The notes beneath the pieces were generated by a model, which was given only the letters and a program-made list of their open reading frames with translations, made no database searches and was not told where the DNA came from. Shown one piece after another: positions 1 through 7,855 of a stretch of 64,000 nucleotides of DNA; within the stretch, counting starts at the first letter, position 1; every line of letters begins with the position of its first letter. Made by a program: the position numbers and the translations under genes. Source of the stretch: Anaerolineae bacterium (GTDB lineage: Bacteria > Chloroflexota > Anaerolineae > Aggregatilineales > UBA3940); the NCBI GenBank assembly GCA_016926255.1, contig JAFGOY010000077.1, forward strand, positions 1 to 64,000. Reading direction: 5' to 3'.

Positions 1-30
1 AAAGAGCAGCAGTGTTCGCCAGAGCGCCGC

Positions 31-59
31 TTGACGCCATATGCGGCAAAAGCTAGAAT
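31..59 (+). promoter_or_regulatory. Putative sigma70-type promoter for coaE
   Basis: TTGACG (31-36) and TAGAAT (54-59) are separated by exactly 17 bases and lie just upstream of the first gene. Both hexamers differ from consensus at one position each. No transcript data are available, so this is a prediction. Confidence 0.5.
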
Positions 60-104
60 AGCCAACAGCAGTATCTGCCAAACTGAGAGCGAGTGGAGCA
101 ACCT

Positions 105-1271
105 GTGAGCAAGCGCTGGCCTGATAAAACGGTGATCGGCATAACGGGTAACATTGCCACCGGCAAGAGTGTCGTCCGTCGCATGTTAGAGCATCTTGGT
201 GCTTTTGGGATTGATGCCGACGGGCTGGCCCACCGGGCGATGTCGCCGGGAGCACCGGCCTACCTGCCGACAGTTGAGACGTTCGGGAAATGGATATTGA
301 GGCGTGACGGGCAGATCAGCCGCCAACGACTGGCTCAGGTCGTTTTTTCTGCCCCGGAAGCATTGACCGAGCTTGAAAAGATCACGCATCCCATTGTCAA
401 GCAGGTGATCGATCTGCTGGTGAAGCGTGCCAAGCAGCCGGTTATCGCGATTGAGGCGATCAAGCTGATCGAGGCCGGGCTTGCGGAAGACTGCGACGTT
501 GTCTGGGTAGTCGATGCCCCGCGTGATGTTCAGCTTCAGCGGCTTGTCGACGAGCGCAAACTCGAAGGAGAAGTCGCAGCCCAGCGGATCGATGTTCAGA
601 ATCCCCAGGCGGACAAACTGGAGCAGGCAACGTTGGTCATCGATAACGGCGCCGGGCTTGAACAAACGTGGCAGCAGGTTCAGGCATCCTATAACGAAAT
701 GATGGGGATCAAGCCGCCTGTCGTAGAGCCAGAACCGGCGCCAGAACCCGCCGTAAGCTTCGAAGCGCCAGTCACCGCCGACGCGGAGATCTCCACGCGG
801 CGTGGCGGGCCGGATCAGGCCGGTGATATCGCGGCATTTTTCAACGGGTTGAACAATACATCGCTCACCCGGATGGATGTCCTGCTCCGCTTTGGACAGA
901 AAGCCTATATGCTTGCCTACGCCGACCAACATATCATCGGGCTGGCTGGCTGGCAGGTCGAGAACCTGATCGCTCGAATTGACGAATTCATCCTGGCACC
1001 CAATGCGCCAGTCGAGAGAACGGTCGACGGGTTGGTCAAGATCATCGAACAATACGCAAGCGATCTGCAAAGCGAAATCGCCCTGTTGTTCCTGGAAGAA
1101 ACAGTACCAGACACGATCAAGCAGGCTGTGCTGGCATCCGGTTATGAAGAAAAAACCGCCGACGAACTGCGCATTCCTGATTGGAAGGAAGCGGCCAGAG
1201 AATCTGCTCCCCCGGATTCGATCATGGTCGTTAAACGCCTGCGTGAAGATCGTGTGCTGAAACCTATGTAG
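105..1271 (+). CDS. coaE: Dephospho-CoA kinase fused to a C-terminal GNAT-like domain
   Basis: The N-terminal 200 residues are dephospho-CoA kinase, the last step of CoA synthesis, cytosolic. The P-loop GITGNIATGKS lies at about residues 12-22, followed by the family's DADxLAHR segment and the adenylate-kinase-like LID region. CoaE is normally about 200 residues; this protein has 388. After a Pro/Glu linker (PEPAPEPA, near residue 210) comes about 160 residues whose strand-helix pattern resembles a GNAT acetyltransferase fold, including a degenerate final strand motif ending SIMVVKRL. I see no clear acetyl-CoA loop (Q/RxxGxG/A), so this domain may be inactive. Start: GTG at 105 has GGAG six bases upstream; GTG at 93 in the same frame is the alternative. 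The next small gene starts 13 bases downstream and is probably co-transcribed. Confidence 0.85.
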   Translation: MSKRWPDKTVIGITGNIATGKSVVRRMLEHLGAFGIDADGLAHRAMSPGAPAYLPTVETFGKWILRRDGQISRQRLAQVVFSAPEALTELEKITHPIVKQVIDLLVKRAKQPVIAIEAIKLIEAGLAEDCDVVWVVDAPRDVQLQRLVDERKLEGEVAAQRIDVQNPQADKLEQATLVIDNGAGLEQTWQQVQASYNEMMGIKPPVVEPEPAPEPAVSFEAPVTADAEISTRRGGPDQAGDIAAFFNGLNNTSLTRMDVLLRFGQKAYMLAYADQHIIGLAGWQVENLIARIDEFILAPNAPVERTVDGLVKIIEQYASDLQSEIALLFLEETVPDTIKQAVLASGYEEKTADELRIPDWKEAARESAPPDSIMVVKRLREDRVLKPM

Positions 1272-1284
1272 TGTGTGAGGTCAA

Positions 1285-1563
1285 ATGGCTGAATTTTTCA
1301 ATAATACCTTAAAATCCCTACGGGAAGGGCCATTAGGCCCGGTTGTACGCTGGATAGAAAACCATCCGCGCCTGGCTGCCTGGTTTGTGCTGGCGGTGGG
1401 GATCGTCATACTCCTGGTGATCGAGGCCCGTGATGTTGGTCTCCAACCCGGCCAGTGGGCGGCGTTGATCGCTGCCACGATTCTCGTTGCCGGGGCCTGC
1501 GTGTGGATCATCAGTTGGGAAGACGACGAAGAAGAAACTCAACCGCCGGGCGAGGACGAGTAG
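1285..1563 (+). CDS. Small two-helix membrane protein, unknown function
   Basis: A 92-residue protein with two predicted membrane helices (about residues 32-47 and 58-76) and a very acidic C-terminal tail ending DDEEETQPPGEDE. The start ATG at 1285 has GTGAGG upstream. It follows coaE by 13 bases and is closed by a strong terminator, so it is probably the last gene of a two-gene transcript. No family recognised. Confidence 0.6.
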   Translation: MAEFFNNTLKSLREGPLGPVVRWIENHPRLAAWFVLAVGIVILLVIEARDVGLQPGQWAALIAATILVAGACVWIISWEDDEEETQPPGEDE

Positions 1564-1604
1564 ATCGACCTCTTTGCCGGTTGATACTGGTCATTATCGC
1601 GCTG

Positions 1605-1634
1605 CAAACCGACTGAATGAAGTCGGTTTGTTTT
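1605..1634 (+). terminator. Intrinsic terminator after coaE transcript
   Basis: A perfect 10-bp stem (CAAACCGACT / AGTCGGTTTG) with loop GAATGA is followed by TTTTA. Confidence 0.85.
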
Positions 1635-1672
1635 ATACTGGACAGTGAGGAAAGAGTTGGCTTGCCGCTCTC

Positions 1673-1695
1673 AGCGCTGAAGCACCGAGCTAAGA
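1673..1695 (+). repeat. Leader element copy 1 (GCGCTGARGCACCGRGCYAAGA)
   Basis: This stretch in the 5' leader of the cobalamin-binding gene matches 25233-25255, in the leader of the S8 protease gene, at 20 of 23 positions, all three differences being transitions. It does not match any riboswitch consensus that I know. Function unknown; chance similarity is possible. Confidence 0.3.
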
Positions 1696-1722
1696 CAGAA
1701 CAACTGCCCGTACCGGAGGGGA

Positions 1723-3375
1723 GTGAATAGATTTATGCGAGTGATGGGTGTTTGCCTGGGTGACTGTGTACATGTTGCCGGCGTGACTCGCTTTCTGAGC
1801 ATTGCCGAAGAACTGGGACATGAAACCTACTTTACAGGCCCGGCCACCGATGTCGAAACGTTGATCGAAGCCGCCCGTGAATTCAACCCGGAACTCATCG
1901 GTGTGAGCTACCGGCTCACGCCAGAGAACCTGACTCCGCTGCTGGTCGAGCTAAAAGGAATGCTGGCCGCCGCCGGGTTAGCCGACAAGCGTCTGGCGTT
2001 TGCCGGTACACCACCTACCGTCGCCGCTGCCCGCGAGCACAAGCTTTTCGAACGCTATTTCGAAGGGGGCGAACCGGCGGCAGTGGTGCGCCGATACCTG
2101 GAGTCTGGTGAGGATGATCAGGCCGGGCCGATCACTTACCCGTCACGGTTGATCGACCGCATTCGCTGGAAAGCGCCGTCTCCGCTGATCCGGCATCACT
2201 ATGGCGAACCGGCCAGAACCATCGAACCGACCCGGCAGGGGATCGGGAAAATCGCGGAGAGCGGCACGCTGGACGTAATCTCGTTGGGAGCCGATCAGGA
2301 TGCACAGGAGAACTTCTTCCATCCCGATCTTCAATACCCCAAATCAAAAGGGGCAGGGGGCGTCCCATTTCGCACGGTCGAGGAACTGCATCAGCTTTAC
2401 GAAGCAACTCAACGGGGCAACTATCCACTGATGCGATCCTATTCTGCCACGCGTGACCATCTGCGGTATGCGGAAATGCTGGTCGAGACGATCAATAATG
2501 CGTGGTGTGCGACTTCTCTGTTCTGGTTCAACGCGATGGATGGTCGCGGCCCGTCACCGCTGGAACAATCGATCCGCGAACATATCGAGTTGATGGCATG
2601 GCACGGCCAGCGCGACATACCGGTCGAGGGGAATGAGCCGCATCACTGGGGGATGCGCGATGCTTCTGATGTGATCGTCTGTGCTGTCTCATACATCTAT
2701 GCGCACAATGCAAAAAGGGCCGGTGTCCGGGACTATATCACGCAGTATATGTTCGAAAGCCCGCCGCATCTCAACAACCGGATGGACCTGGCGCTGCGGC
2801 TGGCCCAGATCGAGCTGGCCGAATCTTTCGCCGACGACAGCTTCCATATCTGGCGGCAGACGCGAACCGGTCTGCTGAGCTACCCGCTGCCGATTCCGCG
2901 GGCGCGCGCCCACCTCGCGCAAAGCGTGACGCTCCAGATGGCGGTTCAGCCACATATCGTTCACGTAGTCGGGTATACCGAAGCCGATCATGCGGCCAAC
3001 GCCGACGAGGTGATCGAAAGTGCAGAAATGGCCAACTATGTGGCCGAAGTCGCGCTGAGAGGTGTGCCGGATATGACCGCCGACTCGCTGATCGAGGAGC
3101 GAAAAGAAGAAATCGTCTCGGAAGCATATATTTTGCTGGATGCAATTCGCTCGTTGACTCCCGATCACCCCGATCCACTGTCTGACCCGGCAACGCTGGC
3201 CCGTGCAGTAAAGATTGGGCTGCTCGATTCGCCGCAACTGGTTAACAACCCCTTCGCGCCGGGGAAGCTCCACACACGCAGCATCGATGGGGCGATCCGG
3301 GCGGTCGATGAGGCGGGTAAGCCGCTGACAGAGAAACAGAGAATCGACCGCGTAATGGCGGATATCGACCGGTAA
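1723..3375 (+). CDS. Cobalamin-binding mutase-like protein (methylaspartate-mutase-like barrel)
   Basis: A 550-residue protein. Residues about 5-130 have the Rossmann-like order of a B12-binding domain, opening with VCLGDCVHVAGVTRFL and containing the G(T/S)PPTV stretch later. The classical base-off motif is DxHxxG; here the spacing is D-C-V-H-V-A-G, one residue longer. Residues about 190-460 resemble the catalytic barrel of glutamate (methylaspartate) mutase-type enzymes, with the segments GGVPFRTVEEL, LMRSYSATRDHL and NEPHHWGMRDA. The natural substrate cannot be read from the sequence. GTG at 1723 lies 4 bases after GGAGG (1714-1718); ATG at 1735 is the alternative. No cobalamin riboswitch box is visible upstream. 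It stands alone between a terminator and a new promoter. Confidence 0.65.
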   Translation: MNRFMRVMGVCLGDCVHVAGVTRFLSIAEELGHETYFTGPATDVETLIEAAREFNPELIGVSYRLTPENLTPLLVELKGMLAAAGLADKRLAFAGTPPTVAAAREHKLFERYFEGGEPAAVVRRYLESGEDDQAGPITYPSRLIDRIRWKAPSPLIRHHYGEPARTIEPTRQGIGKIAESGTLDVISLGADQDAQENFFHPDLQYPKSKGAGGVPFRTVEELHQLYEATQRGNYPLMRSYSATRDHLRYAEMLVETINNAWCATSLFWFNAMDGRGPSPLEQSIREHIELMAWHGQRDIPVEGNEPHHWGMRDASDVIVCAVSYIYAHNAKRAGVRDYITQYMFESPPHLNNRMDLALRLAQIELAESFADDSFHIWRQTRTGLLSYPLPIPRARAHLAQSVTLQMAVQPHIVHVVGYTEADHAANADEVIESAEMANYVAEVALRGVPDMTADSLIEERKEEIVSEAYILLDAIRSLTPDHPDPLSDPATLARAVKIGLLDSPQLVNNPFAPGKLHTRSIDGAIRAVDEAGKPLTEKQRIDRVMADIDR

Positions 3376-3390
3376 ACTCCTTACTGGCGA

Positions 3391-3419
3391 TTGACCGTTC
3401 TCTTGGTGGTCACTACAAT
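3391..3419 (+). promoter_or_regulatory. Putative promoter for the PglD-type acyltransferase
   Basis: TTGACC (3391-3396), 17-base spacer, TACAAT (3414-3419). It sits 48 bases before the start codon, which is preceded by a consensus AAGGAGG. Confidence 0.6.
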
Positions 3420-3467
3420 ACTTATAGGAGCAGGTTCCTGCCCCGTGACGCACGAAGGAGGCACAGC

Positions 3468-4139
3468 ATGGCCGAGAACAAGATACCGGTTGTGATACTG
3501 GGCGCGGGTGGCTACGCTGTCATGGTTCACGAGATACTTTCTGCCTATTCCAATTACCTGGTGCTTGGCTGCACCGATAAAGCCCTGGGATTAAGCGAGC
3601 GAAGCCTGGGTGAGGGGAAGAGCCTGCGTATTCTGGGGGATGACGATATTCTCCCGGAGTTGGCCGAACGGCATCCGGGACTGCGTGGTGTGCTGGCGCT
3701 CGGCCCGGAGTTGATGGATGTCAGGGCGCGGTTGGTATGCACGCTGGATCGGGTCGGGATTTCCCCGGTGACAGTTGTTCACCCACGCTCGATTGTGTCG
3801 AAACTGGCGAAGCTGGGTGGGGGGACCGTTGTCAGCAGTGGGGCGATCATCAATGCGGGCACAGAGACGGGGTCACACTGTGCGCTGGCAGCCGGGGCGG
3901 TTATCGACCACGATACACAGTTGGGAACCAATGTATTTATCGGGCAGGGGGCGCATGTTTCGAGCTATGTCAGGCTGGGAGAAAACGTTGCCATAGAACT
4001 GGGAGCGTGCGTCAACAGTCGGGTGTGTGTCGGCGAGGGTGCCCGCGTGACCGGGGGGGCATTCGTTAATACCAATGTGCCCGATCACGCCGTCGTGATG
4101 GGTGTCCCGGCGCGGGTGGTGCGCTATGTCGATGCCTGA
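3468..4139 (+). CDS. Sugar O-/N-acyltransferase of the PglD/NeuD family
   Basis: A 223-residue protein. The N-terminus (VVILGAGGYAVMVHEIL, residues 8-24) is the Rossmann-like PglD N-domain; from about residue 100 it carries left-handed beta-helix hexapeptide repeats (for example IGQGAHV, VRLGENV, VCVGEGA) and ends with the typical VMGVPARVVR. Such enzymes transfer acetyl groups to sugar nucleotides for surface glycan or glycoprotein synthesis in the cytoplasm. Start ATG has AAGGAGG upstream. It is flanked by a convergent gene, so it is a single-gene unit; the glycan pathway is not in the neighbourhood. Confidence 0.8.
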   Translation: MAENKIPVVILGAGGYAVMVHEILSAYSNYLVLGCTDKALGLSERSLGEGKSLRILGDDDILPELAERHPGLRGVLALGPELMDVRARLVCTLDRVGISPVTVVHPRSIVSKLAKLGGGTVVSSGAIINAGTETGSHCALAAGAVIDHDTQLGTNVFIGQGAHVSSYVRLGENVAIELGACVNSRVCVGEGARVTGGAFVNTNVPDHAVVMGVPARVVRYVDA

Positions 4140-4152
4140 ACGGATGGTTTGA

Positions 4153-4956
4153 TCAGAACACGCGGCGTATCAATCCCAACGCGAGTGCCAGAATTCCCAT
4201 CGAAGCCAGCGAAACGATCAGCACCGCCGGGGGAACGAGACTCTTTTTCCCGCCGATATCCCCGGAAGAGATCGAATCCGGTTGAACATATGCCTGTGCC
4301 GGTGTGAAAGTTGGAAGCACTCCGGCGGCACTTTGCCCGTTTGCACCTGGGGTCTGGGTGAATATGCCGGTAGGCGCGAATGCTGCGGTACCGGTCGCCG
4401 CTTCTATCGCTCCGGGAGTTTGCAGGAGGATCGTCGCTGTCGCCTGGGCTGCCGCCTGGGTGGGATCGGTGGTTGGCGGCGGAGGAGGCTCGACGGCGGG
4501 CACGGTCGTGATATCGCCACGGATAACGACCAGCGGTTCATAAACCCATGCCTGACCATCTGCTCCGTCTTCCCAGGCCACCAGCAGCCAGTCATAGCCA
4601 AGCCATCGGCCAATAATGGGGAGCGTGATCCCCGGCGAAAGAGATTCGATCACGTATTCATCGCCGATGGTGGGCAGCGAGCGCAAGTTGGTGGGATCGC
4701 CGATGACCTCGGCGTAAACAGGTGCGAGGGTTGGGGTGCGGGTTGGGGTCGAAGTCGGGCCGCCGACGACTGTCTGGGTCGCGGTGGGTAACTGAAGTTG
4801 ACCACTGCCACCAGTCGGTGTGGCGGCCTGCTCCAGCAGACCGCCATCGGAGGCGAACGCGGCGTTGGCCGTCAGCCCGACAGCCAGGAGTCCCAGGAAA
4901 ACAGCGGCCAGGAAACCCGATCGTCGGTGAGTTTGCTCGGAATGATTTTCGTCCAT
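4153..4956 (-). CDS. Exported SH3-like domain protein with C-terminal membrane anchor
   Basis: About 267 residues from the ATG at 4956; the open frame continues to 5106 without a better start. A signal peptide or N-terminal anchor (FLAAVFLGLLAVGLTANAAFA) is followed by a Thr/Pro spacer with TSTPTRTPT, a bacterial SH3-type module (VYAEVIGDPTNLRSLPT to AWVYEPLV), a Pro-rich stretch and a final hydrophobic helix followed by IRRVF. SH3b modules often bind cell-wall or extracellular polymers. No strong Shine-Dalgarno sequence is seen before the ATG. It is convergent with the acyltransferase and divergent from the next membrane protein. Confidence 0.65.
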   Translation of the reverse strand: MDENHSEQTHRRSGFLAAVFLGLLAVGLTANAAFASDGGLLEQAATPTGGSGQLQLPTATQTVVGGPTSTPTRTPTLAPVYAEVIGDPTNLRSLPTIGDEYVIESLSPGITLPIIGRWLGYDWLLVAWEDGADGQAWVYEPLVVIRGDITTVPAVEPPPPPTTDPTQAAAQATATILLQTPGAIEAATGTAAFAPTGIFTQTPGANGQSAAGVLPTFTPAQAYVQPDSISSGDIGGKKSLVPPAVLIVSLASMGILALALGLIRRVF

Positions 4957-5124
4957 AGGGGCAGATCGTACCGCTTGCAGGCGGTGCTTGCAACCTGATG
5001 CAGGATGGTTATTCTGATCGAGTGAGTATGATAACTTTTGTAAGCCGGGGACGTATAGTAGTATAGAGTGGATGTGTTCGATAGTTGAGGCAGCGGCTGC
5101 TGCCATAAGTAAGGAGTTCGGATT

Positions 5125-5706
5125 ATGGCCCGCCGATTGGTTGTCCCTCTAGGAGCCTCATGGCGACAAAAACCGGCTGCGATGCTGCTTGTCTTCCTGG
5201 TACTGGTTGCTTTGCTGGCCGTCTCTGTGTATCTCTTCGTCACCGACTATTTCACCAGTGTATACGGGTATAACCTGCTGGGCACGCAGCGTGTATCTGT
5301 TGCCGAAGCCTGGTTTGTGGGCGCGCTGCCGCAGCTTGTCCAGGTTGCGTTCGGATTCATGGCCCTGGAACGGCGCAACTGGGTATTCGGCGCGCTGGCG
5401 GGGGCGGCGCTGGTTCTCGACGTGGGCACCGATATGGCTTTCCGGGTTGGCGATGCGCAGGGATTGGCAGTATATCTTATAGCGCTTTTCCAGAGCATTG
5501 TTCTTTTCACGCTGGGCAGCGAGTTCCTGCTGGTGGCATCGCTCGAAAACATCATCGAGTACCTGCCCGACGTGCTGGAAGCGATGGCGATCTCCTCGAA
5601 CCGGCTGGTCGACAGTTTTACCAACGTCGCCGAGACGTTCCGGGAAGACAACGAGGAGGAAATCCACCCGGTTTCCCGTCGAAAAGGCAGGCGGCAGGGG
5701 CCGTAG
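5125..5706 (+). CDS. Polytopic membrane protein of unknown function
   Basis: A 193-residue protein with about four membrane helices (roughly residues 19-39, 62-80, 87-104, 115-135) and a charged C-terminal tail ending in a basic cluster (SRRKGRRQG). AAGGAG precedes the ATG. No family recognised. It ends in an intrinsic terminator that abuts the ribosome binding site of the next gene. Confidence 0.6.
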   Translation: MARRLVVPLGASWRQKPAAMLLVFLVLVALLAVSVYLFVTDYFTSVYGYNLLGTQRVSVAEAWFVGALPQLVQVAFGFMALERRNWVFGALAGAALVLDVGTDMAFRVGDAQGLAVYLIALFQSIVLFTLGSEFLLVASLENIIEYLPDVLEAMAISSNRLVDSFTNVAETFREDNEEEIHPVSRRKGRRQGP

Positions 5707-5729
5707 ACTTGATCTGCAACATGGTCGAT

Positions 5730-5759
5730 GCCCTGGTGAAAATGCCAGGGCGTTTTTTT
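5730..5759 (+). terminator. Intrinsic terminator before yifB
   Basis: A 7-bp stem GCCCTGG (5730-5736) / CCAGGGC (5745-5751) is followed by G and seven T residues. The yifB ribosome binding site begins only about five bases after the T-run. Confidence 0.8.
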
Positions 5760-5778
5760 GATCGGGCGGGAGGTTCAG

Positions 5779-7311
5779 GTGCTGGCGAAGGTCAATAGCT
5801 GTGCGTTAGTCGGGTTGGATGGTACGCCGGTCGACGTGGAAGTCGACATGGCGCGGGGGATGCCGAGCATCAGCGTGGTGGGGCTGCCCAGCGCGGCGGT
5901 CAAGGAATCGAAAGACCGGGTGCGGGCGGCGATCAAAAACAGCGGGCTGCGCTTCCCCGGACAGGGTCGGTTGACGATCAACCTTGCGCCTGCCGATCTA
6001 AAGAAGGAAGGCCCGGCTTACGATCTGCCGATTGCGTTGGGTGTACTGGCCGCCACCGGGCAGATTCCAACCGACGAGTTGGACAACGCGCTGATCCTGG
6101 GCGAGCTTTCGCTGGACGGCAGTCTGCGACATGTGCGGGGCGTTCTCTCGGCGACACACATGGCGGCGGAACTGGGCTACGACCGGATTTACGTCCCGGC
6201 GGTCGACGCCGCCGAAGCCTCGCTGATCCCCGATATCGACATCTATCCCATCGATCACCTGATCACGCTGGTCGAGCACCTGCTGGGGCTGGACGCGATC
6301 CCGACCTTCGACCGGGTGGACATCCCATCCGACGAAAGACTTGCCGGGTACCAGGCGGATTTCGCCGACGTGAAGGGGCAGGAGCACGTCAAGCGGGCGC
6401 TGGAAATCGCCGCTGCCGGTGGGCACAACGTCCATATGGTCGGCCCGCCGGGGGCAGGGAAGACACTGCTGGCGCGGGCGGTGCCGGGTATCCTGCCCGA
6501 TATGGTGCTGGAAGAAGCGCTGGAAGTCACCCGCATCTACTCGGTGGCCGACATGCTGCCCGAAGATGTCCCGCTGATCCGCCAGCGGCCTTTCCGGGCA
6601 CCGCACCACACGATCAGCCATGCGGGGCTGGTCGGGGGCGGGACGGTGCCGCGACCGGGCGAGATCAGTCTGGCGCATCGTGGAGTATTGTTCCTCGACG
6701 AGCTGCCGGAGTTTGGCAAGAACCTGGAGACGCTGCGCCAGCCGCTCGAAGACCGGCAGGTGACGATCAGCCGGGCGTCGGGGACGATGTGTTTCCCGTC
6801 GAATTTTATGCTGATCGGGGCATCGAACCCATGCCCGTGCGGTTTCTACGGCGACCCGGTCAAGGCGTGCACGTGCAGCTCGGCGATGGTGACCCGCTAC
6901 CGGCAGCGGATTTCCGGGCCGATGCTCGACCGGATCGACATCCATGTGGAGGTGCCGCGTGTGGACTTCGACAAGCTGACCGACGACCGGCGCGGGGAGC
7001 CGTCGGAGAGCGTGCGGAAGCGCGTGCAGGCGGCGCGTGACCGGCAGGCGGAGCGATTCGCAAGGATGGATGGATCGGGGCGGCGGCTGCTCAATAACGC
7101 CGATATGGGCGCGCGGGAAATTACATCAATCGCCAAATTGGATTCTGAGGGAGAGAAGTTAATCCGGTCAGCGATGCAGCAGATGAACCTCAGCGCGCGG
7201 GCCTATCACCGGGTGCTGAAGTTGAGCCGCACGATTGCCGACCTGGATGGCAGTGCGGAGATTCGCCCGCAGCATCTCGCGGAGGCGCTGCAATATCGGG
7301 CGCGGGGGTAG
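5779..7311 (+). CDS. yifB: YifB/ComM family Mg-chelatase-like AAA+ ATPase
   Basis: A 510-residue protein of typical family length. The N-terminal Lon-like fold begins VLAKVNSCALVGLDGTPVDVEVD, the Walker A GPPGAGKT is near residue 222, the Walker B LFLDELPEF follows, and the C-terminal Mg-chelatase helical domain ends the protein. ComM in Haemophilus and Vibrio is a hexameric helicase that promotes branch migration during natural transformation; the role in this phylum is not established. Start: GTG at 5779, aligned with family N-termini, has GGGAGG five bases upstream; an in-frame TTG at 5758 lies inside the terminator T-run and is rejected. Confidence 0.9.
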   Translation: MLAKVNSCALVGLDGTPVDVEVDMARGMPSISVVGLPSAAVKESKDRVRAAIKNSGLRFPGQGRLTINLAPADLKKEGPAYDLPIALGVLAATGQIPTDELDNALILGELSLDGSLRHVRGVLSATHMAAELGYDRIYVPAVDAAEASLIPDIDIYPIDHLITLVEHLLGLDAIPTFDRVDIPSDERLAGYQADFADVKGQEHVKRALEIAAAGGHNVHMVGPPGAGKTLLARAVPGILPDMVLEEALEVTRIYSVADMLPEDVPLIRQRPFRAPHHTISHAGLVGGGTVPRPGEISLAHRGVLFLDELPEFGKNLETLRQPLEDRQVTISRASGTMCFPSNFMLIGASNPCPCGFYGDPVKACTCSSAMVTRYRQRISGPMLDRIDIHVEVPRVDFDKLTDDRRGEPSESVRKRVQAARDRQAERFARMDGSGRRLLNNADMGAREITSIAKLDSEGEKLIRSAMQQMNLSARAYHRVLKLSRTIADLDGSAEIRPQHLAEALQYRARG

Positions 7312-7351
7312 TAGCGAGATAGAATCCTGGGGTTTCTCGCTCCTTCGTTCG

Positions 7352-7855
7352 TCATTCATTGATATTCTGTGATGGTTTCATGATCCAATCTTGAACTTTC
7401 CATTTGATTATCTTCTGATACGTTCTGCCGGACACAATCACTCTAACTCTGATAGGTCTGACTGGCTTTCCATACGCCAGTCCTTCGCGTTCAATAGCCT
7501 CTTTGAGATATTCTCGGTCGATAAGAACAAGGCGTGATTCGCCATCTTCAAGTCGAACATTTCCCTCAAATGGGCGACCAAACTCTCTTCCCCAACCCTG
7601 ATCATTGTAAATCAAACTTGTCGCGTTGGTTATGATGAATATGCTCTCAACCACGACCGGGCGATGCCCACGATTCCTGATCCCAACATATAGAATTTCT
7701 CTTTCGTATCCCGTTATTCTTCCTTGTTTGATACTGATCTTTACACGCCGCCGATCTATAAAAATCTGGCGGATCGCCAGCATGGTAGACAATATCGCTC
7801 CCCAGACAGCCAGAATGTCCGTCAGCGTAAGGGTCAATGGTGGAAATTGGATCAT
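7352..7855 (-). CDS. AT-rich membrane-anchored protein of unknown function (distal of a pair)
   Basis: A 167-residue protein with one N-terminal membrane helix (about residues 10-30), a basic flank (DRRRVKISIK) and a beta-rich remainder containing ILYVGIRNRGHRPVVVES, which suggests an Ig-like or similar sandwich fold. Its ATG overlaps the stop of the preceding gene by four bases (ATGA), so the two are translationally coupled. Base composition is clearly more AT-rich than the flanking genes, which suggests separate acquisition. No family recognised. Confidence 0.6.
   Translation of the reverse strand: MIQFPPLTLTLTDILAVWGAILSTMLAIRQIFIDRRRVKISIKQGRITGYEREILYVGIRNRGHRPVVVESIFIITNATSLIYNDQGWGREFGRPFEGNVRLEDGESRLVLIDREYLKEAIEREGLAYGKPVRPIRVRVIVSGRTYQKIIKWKVQDWIMKPSQNINE

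Noticed and set aside
1-92. End of a preceding gene at the left edge
   Set aside because: No convincing coding end is visible; the stretch looks like an intergenic promoter region.
186-1070. Open frame on the minus strand opposite coaE
   Set aside because: No domain, and the plus-strand protein is a clear dephospho-CoA kinase.
1564-1722. Cobalamin riboswitch before the B12-binding gene
   Set aside because: I looked for the conserved B12-box and GCCACTG-type elements and found neither; only a terminator and the short leader element are visible.
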